Assembly (NCBI RefSeq): GCF_003289945.1
Contig: NZ_QMBP01000001.1
Span: forward strand, 124,001 to 188,000
DNA from: Mesorhizobium hawassense
Lineage (GTDB): Bacteria > Pseudomonadota > Alphaproteobacteria > Rhizobiales > Rhizobiaceae
Length of the DNA stretch: 64,000 bases
Direction of reading: 5' to 3'
The notes beneath the pieces were generated by a model that worked only from the letters and a program-made list of their open reading frames with translations, did not search any database and had not been told where the DNA came from. A program made the position numbers and the translations under genes. Shown here in pieces: positions 45,127 through 52,473 of this stretch (position 1 is the first letter of the stretch; every line of letters starts with the position of its first letter).

Positions 45127-45414
45127 ATGACCCGCACTCACGTTGAACGTCTTGGTGAGTTCAGGGAAATCCTGGTCGCGACTCGACGCGAAGGCGTCCG
45201 TAACGTGCACCATACTCGCGATGCAATGCGGGCAAGCGGCTTTCAGATCGGGGATAGCGAAGGGTCCAGCTATGGTGCCCAACTGATGGCGCTCCAAGAG
45301 CAAATTGAGGCGGTCGATCGCGCCATCGAAGACGAGAAACGCTTGGCCTTGGCTATCGAGGGCGCGGCCCAATCCCGCCGACCGACTAAGCCGAGAATCG
45401 TCAAGGGAGCGTAG
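45127..45414 (+). CDS. Small helical hypothetical protein, 95 aa
   Basis: ATG preceded by AAGGAGA six bases upstream. Mostly charged and probably alpha-helical (QLMALQEQIEAVDRAIEDEKRLALAIEGA looks like a coiled coil), with a basic tail (RRPTKPRIVKGA). No signal peptide or membrane helix. Not recognised. Confidence 0.6.
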   Translation: MTRTHVERLGEFREILVATRREGVRNVHHTRDAMRASGFQIGDSEGSSYGAQLMALQEQIEAVDRAIEDEKRLALAIEGAAQSRRPTKPRIVKGA

Positions 45415-45761
45415 AGCCAGCTACGGCCGTGGCGGGGAACTGCGCAAGCGATCATGAGCGTATGAGTGCGCTAGCGGATCGAACCGTCGCGTTCAGCTTG
45501 TAGCCGTGTCGAGATATCGTGACGGTCTTTCGAGGGAAAATCCGCCATTGGAACTCCGGTTCGCCGTCGCGAACCCTTTCGATCATTGCGGTGCCGCCCC
45601 CCCTGCGGTAATCTAAAGTTTGATTGGATGAGACGCATGCTTCCTGTCGTTAGTGCAGGGGGTTCCCATCCTGTCTGGGCAGATTGTGAACTCTTTAACA
45701 GACCGCTGCGCCGCAAGCTGCGTTCTTGGGGCCGACAGGTCATAGCGTTAGGGATTTTGCC
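45415..45761 (+). other. Intergenic region before the caspase-Sel1 gene
   Basis: About 350 bases; no gene. GGTTCGC-CGTC-GCGAACC (45558-45575) is a perfect seven-base inverted repeat about 190 bases before the caspase gene, a possible operator or terminator. Confidence 0.5.
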
Positions 45762-48311
45762 ATGCTGCGACGCTGCGCGCTGATTGCAGCCTTGATCCTC
45801 GTGGGCCTCACGACAGTGCAGGCGCGAGCCGATCGAAGGGTTGCGCTTGTCATCGGCAATTCGGACTACCGCGAAATCCCGGCCCTCAAGAATCCCGACA
45901 AGGACGCCGAGGATGTGTCGAGCACATTTCGGCTGGCCGGGTTCGATGTGTTCGTCGCCAAGGACCTCACCAAACTTCAGTTCGAGAAGGAATTTCGCAA
46001 TTATCTCGCAGCGGCGGACGGGGCCGATCTGGCGGTCGTCTATTATTCCGGTCATGGCTTTCAGATCGGCGGCGAGAATTTCCTGATCCCGGTCGATGCG
46101 TCGCTGAAAGGTTCAGCCGACATCGAGGTCCAGGCGGTCAAGCTCGACGACGTGCTGCAGCAATTGCGCGCCAAATCGAAAATCCAGGTGATCATCCTAG
46201 ACGCCTGCCGCAACAATCCGTTCCCGCGCAAGGACTATTGGCTGCGCGACCAGTTGATCGCGGCGGGCGGCACCGGCCTTGCGCAGGTGAAAAGTTCGCT
46301 GAACACGCTGATTGCATTCGCCACCGAGCCCGGTGCGGTCGCCTATGACGGAAGCGGCGACCTCAGCCCGTTCTCGTCCGCCTTCTCGCGCCGCGCGCTG
46401 GCGCCGAACCAGGAGATACGCTCGGTCATGGCGGCCGTTCGCCGTGACGTGGTCGAGGCCACCAAAGGCGCGCAGGTTCCGTGGGAGAATTCCTCGCTGA
46501 TCGACGAGGTGGTGCTGATGCGTCGCGCCAGCCGGCCCGCGCTGCCCCCGGTGCTGGAGAAGGTCGTGCCGTCGGGTGTCGGGCCTGTCGCGCTCGGCCT
46601 GCCGGAGCCGGTCGATGTCGACGGCGGCGCGGTGACCATCAGCATCGAAAGACCGCCGGCTTTGGGACGCCTGATCCTCGACGGTAAGCCGGTCGCAACG
46701 GGCGAGCCGATCGAGGGCAAGGATCTGCCGCGGCTTCAGATGGATGTGCCAAAGGGCACTGATGCCGAGGATCAGGTCGATATGCTGGCCTACGCCACGC
46801 ATGACGAATGGGGCGGCGGATCGCAAGGCATCCTGGTGTTCAGGGTCAAGAATGGCGACGCTGCTGCTGGCAAGCAACTCGTGGCTTCGCTGGAGTCCGA
46901 GCAGAAGCAGCAGACGGTGGAGCGCGGCATCCACATCAGCGGCGCCGCGGAGGCGATCGACAACCGCGACGTGAACGTTCCGGTCGGTGTCGGGCCGGTT
47001 CCGCTGAAACTGGATTTTCCAACGAACGATCCGGCGGTCAGCGTGAAGCTGGCGAGCTATCCGGCAACCGGGACGCTTTCCTTGCCGGACAGGACCTTGT
47101 CTCCCGATTCGAGCCTGATGGCCGATGAGGTCGATCACTTGCGGTACGAACCCCAGATCGGGGCCGTCAAGCCGCTCATAGTCGGCCTCGAAATCCGGGC
47201 CGACAACACGTCATCGAAGCCGGCGACGATGAAGCTTTCGCCAAGCGTCGATCCGTGCGACATGGAGGCTGGCGAGCCTCTCGATCTGCAGGGCGTCGTC
47301 CCCGGCCTGTTGCCGAACGAAATCAGCAGCAACGCAGTGGACGTCTGCCGGGCGGCGGTGAAAGCCTATCCGGACGTCGCCCGCTTCCGCTACGAACTCG
47401 GTCGAGCGCTGCTTGTTGTCGGTAAGGTCGACGAGGCCAAGAAGGCGATCCAGGAGGCGGCCGACAAGGGCCATGTCCGCGCGGTGTTCGAGCTTGGCTA
47501 CCTCAACGCGACCGGAACGGGAATGCCCGCCAACCGCAAGCAGGCCAACACCTTCTACGCAGCAGCGTCCGACAAGGGCGATCCCTACGGTATGACGTCA
47601 TGGGGGCGCGCCTTGTTCAACGGCTATGGCGTCGAGCGGGATACCGCCAAGGGGCTGGACTTGTTGCTCAAGGCGGCGGCAATGGGGCACACCTATGCCA
47701 TGAACGACCTCGCGGCGATCTTCACGGAAGGTCGCAATGGCGTGCCCGCCGATCCGACTCGCGCCGTGGCCTTCCTCAAGGCTGGCGTCGAGCGGCAGGA
47801 CATGTATTCGATGAACCTGCTCGGCCGCAACTATCTCGCCGGCACGGGAGTCGAGAAGGATCCCAAGACCGCACTCTCGCTCTTCCAGAAATCCATGGAT
47901 CTCGGCCAGCCTTACGCTCCTGGCAGCCTTGCGCGCATGTACAGGGATGGTGTCGGCGTTGACCAGAATCTCTCCGAAGCACAAAGGCTGTTCGAGCTGG
48001 CGACCGACCGCGGCGATCAGTCCGCTGCCTATGACCGCGCGGCTCTGGAGATGCAAAGGGGCGATAAGGCCGACCAGGCCGTGGCTGCCCGCTATCTCGC
48101 TTTCGCGGCGGCGCTCGATCTTCGCAACGAAATTCCGGACGCAAGGGCCACGCTGGGGAAATTCGGAGCCAAGGCCAAGACTGCTGCTCTGAAGAAGATG
48201 CGCGGAGAACTCAAATCCAAGATTTCGGCGGACGGTTCGTTGGACGACCAACTGGTCAAGACGGCCAGGGCAGTCTGGGAACAAGCCAATCCGCGCCGGG
48301 ATTTGTTCTGA
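45762..48311 (+). CDS. Caspase-like (peptidase C14) protein with C-terminal Sel1 repeats
   Basis: 849 residues. Signal peptide MLRRCALIAALILVGLTTVQARA suggests export. Residues about 25-250 are a caspase/metacaspase p20 domain (RRVALVIGNSDYREIPALKNPDKDAEDV) with His98 in YYSGHG and Cys149 in LDACRNN, the catalytic dyad. The middle (about 260-510) is a beta-rich, low-Cys region of unknown type. Residues about 550-800 are Sel1-like helical repeats (typical A...G..Y..G.G spacing), which mediate protein contacts. The start follows AGGGA. Together with the second caspase at 49898 it flanks a lipoprotein and a YceI-OmpA protein, close to the T6SS genes. Substrate unknown. Confidence 0.9.
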   Translation: MLRRCALIAALILVGLTTVQARADRRVALVIGNSDYREIPALKNPDKDAEDVSSTFRLAGFDVFVAKDLTKLQFEKEFRNYLAAADGADLAVVYYSGHGFQIGGENFLIPVDASLKGSADIEVQAVKLDDVLQQLRAKSKIQVIILDACRNNPFPRKDYWLRDQLIAAGGTGLAQVKSSLNTLIAFATEPGAVAYDGSGDLSPFSSAFSRRALAPNQEIRSVMAAVRRDVVEATKGAQVPWENSSLIDEVVLMRRASRPALPPVLEKVVPSGVGPVALGLPEPVDVDGGAVTISIERPPALGRLILDGKPVATGEPIEGKDLPRLQMDVPKGTDAEDQVDMLAYATHDEWGGGSQGILVFRVKNGDAAAGKQLVASLESEQKQQTVERGIHISGAAEAIDNRDVNVPVGVGPVPLKLDFPTNDPAVSVKLASYPATGTLSLPDRTLSPDSSLMADEVDHLRYEPQIGAVKPLIVGLEIRADNTSSKPATMKLSPSVDPCDMEAGEPLDLQGVVPGLLPNEISSNAVDVCRAAVKAYPDVARFRYELGRALLVVGKVDEAKKAIQEAADKGHVRAVFELGYLNATGTGMPANRKQANTFYAAASDKGDPYGMTSWGRALFNGYGVERDTAKGLDLLLKAAAMGHTYAMNDLAAIFTEGRNGVPADPTRAVAFLKAGVERQDMYSMNLLGRNYLAGTGVEKDPKTALSLFQKSMDLGQPYAPGSLARMYRDGVGVDQNLSEAQRLFELATDRGDQSAAYDRAALEMQRGDKADQAVAARYLAFAAALDLRNEIPDARATLGKFGAKAKTAALKKMRGELKSKISADGSLDDQLVKTARAVWEQANPRRDLF

Positions 48312-48326
48312 TCAACAGGAGACAAT

Positions 48327-48608
48327 GTGGTGGGCTGGGCATCAAAACAGGCGATCGTCGCAACAATCCTATCGGGTGCTCTAGCTGTCGCGGGCTGTAC
48401 GACCATAATGCCCCAGCCCGAGCCGACACCCCACAGGACGAAGGTCGTTCGCACGACGACCGCGCCAAAGGTGGTCAAGCAGAAGAAGGTCGTCACGAAG
48501 AAATTGATCAAACCAGTTGGAGCGGCACCTCAAGCTGCTCCCCCCGTCATACCCACTGCTGGCGGCGGTGGCGGCGGTGGAGGTGGAGGTGGCGGCTGGG
48601 GAGGCTGA
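48327..48608 (+). CDS. Small lipoprotein with poly-glycine tail
   Basis: 93 residues from a GTG start (second GTG at 48330 also possible); AGGAGA at 48317-48322. A signal sequence ends in LSGALAVAGC, a lipobox, so the protein is lipidated at the Cys. The mature part is Pro/Lys/Thr-rich (KVVKQKKVVTKKLIKPV) and ends in GGGGGGGGGGGGWGG. Starts 16 bases after the caspase-Sel1 gene and is probably cotranscribed. No family recognised. Confidence 0.6.
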   Translation: MVGWASKQAIVATILSGALAVAGCTTIMPQPEPTPHRTKVVRTTTAPKVVKQKKVVTKKLIKPVGAAPQAAPPVIPTAGGGGGGGGGGGGWGG

Positions 48609-48789
48609 CGAGCAGATCGCGGATCATTGCGTCCGAACCTTAAGGGCCACTCGCCACCGACGATTATGCGGTAATTGTGCTCACTCTTCTGCTCACTGCA
48701 GCTGGAACCGCTCGCCAAGCAAAGGCAAGTGCTCTATGGTTTCGGCACGTGCCGGTATCGAGATCGGGTTGTCCTGCGGGGGGCGTTCC

Positions 48790-49890
48790 ATGTTCGAAGT
48801 CGTTGCATTGTGGCGCAAGCCGCGGGCGAAAGCCGTGGCCCTTGGCCTGGCCGCCGCCACGCTTCTTGGTTTGCTGGTCGTCGGATCGCAGGCGGCGAGC
48901 GCCGCGCCGAACTGGACGCTCGATCCGTCCGCCTCGGTGCTCACCTATCAATCGGTCAAGAAGAACACGATCGTCGAAACCAACAAGATCAGGAACATCA
49001 CCGGCTCGCTGAGTTCGGCCGGTGACGCCAAGATCAGCTTCGACCTCAATTCCGTCGACACCGGCGTCGACCTGCGCAACGTCCGCATGCGCTTTCTGTT
49101 CTTCGAGACATTCACCTATCCGACGGCCGAGGTGACGGCGACGGTGGACCCGGCGGCATTCGCCGACCTGGCGACCAAGCGCCGGGTGAAGACGACGTTG
49201 CCGTTCCACCTCAACCTGCATGGCGTCAGCAAGGATTTGGAGGCGAGCGTCGTCGTCACCATGATCAGCGACACAGAGGTCTCCGTTGCTTCGGAAGCGC
49301 CCGTCGCCGTCCATGTCGAGGATTTCGGCCTGCTTCCCAACATCGACAAATTGCAGCAGGCCGCCAACGTCACCAACATCGTGCCCACCGCCTCGGTGTC
49401 GTTTGATTTCGTCTTCACCGCCGATGGCAGCAAGCCGGCCGCCGTGCAGACCGTAGCGGCCAGCACGGCCGAAGTGGGTCCCGTCGCCACCGATGCGGCG
49501 AAAGCCAATTTCAGCGACGAGGAGTGCCTGAACCGGTTTGCCGTGCTCTCGCGCACCGGCGCCATCTATTTCCGCCAGGCGAGCGCAAGGCTCGACGCCA
49601 AGAGCCGCCCGCTGCTGGCGGAGGTCGAGGGCGTCGTCGGCAAATGCCCGACCCTCAAGGTCGAGGTGTCCGGCTACACGGACTCCGACGGATCGCCCGA
49701 AGCAAACAAGGCGCTCTCCGAACGGCGCGCCCAGGCCGTCGCCGCTGCATTGGTCGCCGACGGCGTTCCGCCCAAGCAGATCAGTTCCGCCGGCTATGGC
49801 GAGGACAAGCCGGTCGCCGCCAACGACACGGCCAAGAACAAGGCGCTCAACCGGCGGATCGAATTCTCCGCCAGCAAACTCGCCAACTGA
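48790..49890 (+). CDS. YceI-like and OmpA fusion protein
   Basis: 366 residues. Export signal with AVALGLAAATLLGLLVVGSQAASAAP. Residues about 45-215 resemble YceI, a lipocalin-like isoprenoid-binding periplasmic fold (WTLDPSASVLTYQSVKKNTIVETNKI, FDLNSVDTGVDLRNVRMRFLFFET, FHLNLHGVSKDLEASV). The C-terminal 110 residues are an OmpA peptidoglycan-binding domain (IYFRQASARLDAKSRPLL, VSGYTDSDGSPEANKALSERRAQAVAAAL, NRRIEFSA). It would tether a lipid-binding module to the cell wall. A GGGGGG run lies just before the ATG; the frame is open further upstream. Followed directly by the second caspase gene. Confidence 0.85.
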   Translation: MFEVVALWRKPRAKAVALGLAAATLLGLLVVGSQAASAAPNWTLDPSASVLTYQSVKKNTIVETNKIRNITGSLSSAGDAKISFDLNSVDTGVDLRNVRMRFLFFETFTYPTAEVTATVDPAAFADLATKRRVKTTLPFHLNLHGVSKDLEASVVVTMISDTEVSVASEAPVAVHVEDFGLLPNIDKLQQAANVTNIVPTASVSFDFVFTADGSKPAAVQTVAASTAEVGPVATDAAKANFSDEECLNRFAVLSRTGAIYFRQASARLDAKSRPLLAEVEGVVGKCPTLKVEVSGYTDSDGSPEANKALSERRAQAVAAALVADGVPPKQISSAGYGEDKPVAANDTAKNKALNRRIEFSASKLAN

Positions 49891-49897
49891 GGTGGCG

Positions 49898-51133
49898 GTG
49901 CGTCCCGGTCCGATCGCCCTTTGCGTTGTGTTTCGCGCCGCCGGACTCGTGGCGCTTGCGCTGCTGATGACGTTGACGGCGGCAAGCGCCGAGCGGCGCG
50001 TCGCGCTGGTGCTCGGCAATTCGCAGTATCAGCATGCCGCGCCGCTCGCCAACCCGGCAAGGGATGCGCAGGCCATGGCCGAGCGGCTCAAGGACCTCGG
50101 CTTCGAAGTGGTCTCCGGTTTCGATCTTACCAAGCAGCAAACGCAAGCTACGGTCGCCCAGTTCGCCAAGCAGGTGCGCGGTGCGGACATCGCGCTGTTC
50201 TTCTATGCCGGCCACGGCCTGCAGGTCGCGGGTAAGAACTACCTGCTTCCGGTCGATGCGGCGCTCGAGGACGAGACCTCGCTCGATTTCGAGGCGGTCT
50301 CGGTCGATTTCGTCCTGCGCCAGATGTCGCGCGAGACCAGCATCAGGCTCGTTTTCCTGGACGCATGCCGCGACAACCCGCTTGCCGACGTGCTGGCGAA
50401 GAGCGCCGGTATAAAAGGCGCAAGCAGTGGTCTCGCCGAAATCCCGATCGAGAATGGCGGCGCCGGCACGCTGGTCGCCTTCGCCGCCAGTCCGAACCAA
50501 CTGGCCTATGACGGGTCGGGAGACCACTCGCCCTTCACCGGGGCACTCCTCCAGCATATCGGCGAATCCAACGTTTCCATCACCGAAGCGATGAACAGAG
50601 TGACCAGTGACGTCTTCAAGGCGACCGCTGGCAAGCAGCGTCCCTGGCTCAACGTTTCGCTGACCACCGAGGTCGTGCTGCACAAGGTCGACCTCAACGC
50701 GCCGCTGATCGTCGGCGAGGCGAGCGCGCCGCAGGCCGAGGCCGGCTCCGAGACGCGCAATACCGGGGCGGCATCGGGCCAGGCCGACGACCAGCTTGCC
50801 CTCAATGCATTGCGCGAAAAGATCCCGAAGCTGGCGACGGATGGGCCGATCCTTTTCGATCGTCCGGTCAAGTTCGGCGATCCGGCGATCGACGGCAAGA
50901 GCATCGCCCAACTGATCAAGGGGCAGCCGCTTTTCAGCCCTGTCGAAGGCCTCGACAAGTCGGTCTGGCAAGGCAGGCACTGCGACGGCTGTCATGAGTG
51001 GAACGAGACGCGCCTGTGCGAGCAGGCGAAGAATTTCGCCGCCAACGACGTCTCCGTCCTGCGCCTGCAGCATCCGCTCGGCACACGCTTCAAGGTCGCG
51101 CTCGCCAGATGGGCGCAGGGCGGCTGCAAATGA
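49898..51133 (+). CDS. Caspase-like protein with C-terminal CxxCH motif
   Basis: 411 residues with a GTG start five bases after GAGG. Signal peptide (GLVALALLMTLTAASAERR) then a caspase p20 domain: RRVALVLGNSQYQHAAPLANPARDAQAM, catalytic His106 in FYAGHGLQ and Cys157 in FLDACRDN. The C-terminal ~110 residues are separate: GQPLFSPVEGLDKSVWQGRH then CDGCH (Cys362, Cys365, His366), the CxxCH heme-attachment pattern, plus two more Cys. A covalent heme or a zinc site is possible; neither can be decided from sequence. Adjacent to the YceI-OmpA gene (7-base gap). Confidence 0.85.
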   Translation: MRPGPIALCVVFRAAGLVALALLMTLTAASAERRVALVLGNSQYQHAAPLANPARDAQAMAERLKDLGFEVVSGFDLTKQQTQATVAQFAKQVRGADIALFFYAGHGLQVAGKNYLLPVDAALEDETSLDFEAVSVDFVLRQMSRETSIRLVFLDACRDNPLADVLAKSAGIKGASSGLAEIPIENGGAGTLVAFAASPNQLAYDGSGDHSPFTGALLQHIGESNVSITEAMNRVTSDVFKATAGKQRPWLNVSLTTEVVLHKVDLNAPLIVGEASAPQAEAGSETRNTGAASGQADDQLALNALREKIPKLATDGPILFDRPVKFGDPAIDGKSIAQLIKGQPLFSPVEGLDKSVWQGRHCDGCHEWNETRLCEQAKNFAANDVSVLRLQHPLGTRFKVALARWAQGGCK

Positions 51134-51173
51134 TGTTGGATCAGGGTTTCGGAGGCTTATCTCCCGCGAACCC

Positions 51174-51734
51174 CTAATACACGTCCACCGATTGTCGTTG
51201 CGCTTCCATCTCCACCATCTGGATGCCCATTTCCACGAAGGCGGAAAGCACGCCAAAGCGGTCCGCCGTCGAGACGCGGGCGAGCCCCGCCAGGATCCCG
51301 GCATTGACGGCGTGGGCGGCGGGAAATCCGGTCGATATCATGTCGAAGGCCGGGTCACGCCATGCCGCCGACAATGCGATCCACGCCGCCGGCGTCGTCG
51401 GCGTCAAATCAACGACTTCGCCAAGGGCCGCTCGATGGCCGGGATTGGCCGGCTCGCCGACCCAGTCATTGACCAGCGCCAGCAATTCGAGATCCCCGTC
51501 GACAAGCAACTCGGCAAGGTTGCTCAGGCATTCATGCCCCCACCAGACCGCGGCGCGTTCGGGCAGCAGATAGGCACAGAAGGTGACGGCTTCCTCCGGC
51601 ACACGCCCAGCAAGCAGGGCGCGGCAGAACTCGAGCGGGGGTTGAGCGACGGCCGGTGATTTCATGTCCCTGGCGATAGCGGGACAGGCAAGGAAGAGGT
51701 CCCTTGCTGTTCGATAACCGAGTTCATTGGCCAT
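51174..51734 (-). CDS. DUF6931-like protein near T6SS genes
   Basis: 186 residues, no signal peptide. Alpha-helical, Trp/Ala-rich: LEFCRALLAGRVPEEAVTFCAYLLPERAAVWWGHECL and the end ADRFGVLSAFVEMGIQMVEMEA match what is known of DUF6931, a small family found next to T6SS genes. ATG at 51734 preferred to GTG at 51743; the ribosome site is poor. On the minus strand, convergent with the second caspase gene. Confidence 0.7.
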   Translation of the reverse strand: MANELGYRTARDLFLACPAIARDMKSPAVAQPPLEFCRALLAGRVPEEAVTFCAYLLPERAAVWWGHECLSNLAELLVDGDLELLALVNDWVGEPANPGHRAALGEVVDLTPTTPAAWIALSAAWRDPAFDMISTGFPAAHAVNAGILAGLARVSTADRFGVLSAFVEMGIQMVEMEAQRQSVDVY

Positions 51735-51911
51735 GGTTGCCACACCCCGAGCACCGGCTGAACAGCACTCAAGCCTGCGGCAGGGCGCCGGTCAAGCGTT
51801 AAGCATTAGCAGACGTCGGCATCCGGCAACGTGCGTTTGTTCACAGACAACCGCCCCGCGATTTGATATGGTTCGCGCCAGCAAAATCCCGCTCATACAG
51901 GAGTGACGGTC

Positions 51912-52445
51912 ATGCGGTGGGGCAGTTCAGCCTTGACATTGGCGGCCGTGCTTTTTTCGACGCACGTCTTCGCCGATCCGCTTCAGAAGTCGGAAGATAT
52001 CGTGAAGTTTTTCGCCGGCCAGAGCAATCTCGGCGCCTCGCGCGGCATTTGCGTCGGCACCGAGGAAGAGTGCAAGAGCAAGGCCGAGAAGGATGGGGCG
52101 ACCCAGAAGGGCGGCCTCGACATGATGATCAATTTCGCGCTGGATTCGGCCCAACTCGACCAGACCGCGCGCACGGAGCTCGACGAGTTCGCCAAGGCGC
52201 TGAAGGACAACCGGCTGAGCACGTTCAGCTTCGTGGTCGAGGGCCATACCGACGCGACCGGCACGGACAGCTACAATCAGGGCCTGTCGCAGCGAAGGGC
52301 GCAATCAGTGGCTGCCTTCCTGACGGCGAACGGCGTTCAATCCACCCGCCTCGAAGCGATCGGCCTCGGCAAGTCGCACCCGCGCGTCGCCAATCCCTAT
52401 GATCCGGTCAACCGCCGGGTCGAAATGCGGATCAGGACGGAATAG
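51912..52445 (+). CDS. OmpA family peptidoglycan-binding protein
   Basis: 177 residues. Signal peptide ending LFSTHVFA (about residue 21), a short linker with a CVGTEEECKSK disulfide candidate, and a C-terminal OmpA domain (NFALDSAQLDQTARTELDEFAKAL, VEGHTDATGTDSYNQGLSQRRAQSVAAFL, NRRVEMRI) that binds peptidoglycan non-covalently. AGGAG eight bases before the ATG fixes the start; an upstream GTG at 51903 is less likely. Lies divergently from DUF6931 and convergently with the M23 gene. Confidence 0.9.
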   Translation: MRWGSSALTLAAVLFSTHVFADPLQKSEDIVKFFAGQSNLGASRGICVGTEEECKSKAEKDGATQKGGLDMMINFALDSAQLDQTARTELDEFAKALKDNRLSTFSFVVEGHTDATGTDSYNQGLSQRRAQSVAAFLTANGVQSTRLEAIGLGKSHPRVANPYDPVNRRVEMRIRTE

Positions 52446-52473
52446 GCCGCCGGCGCGGAACATAGATCCGCAG

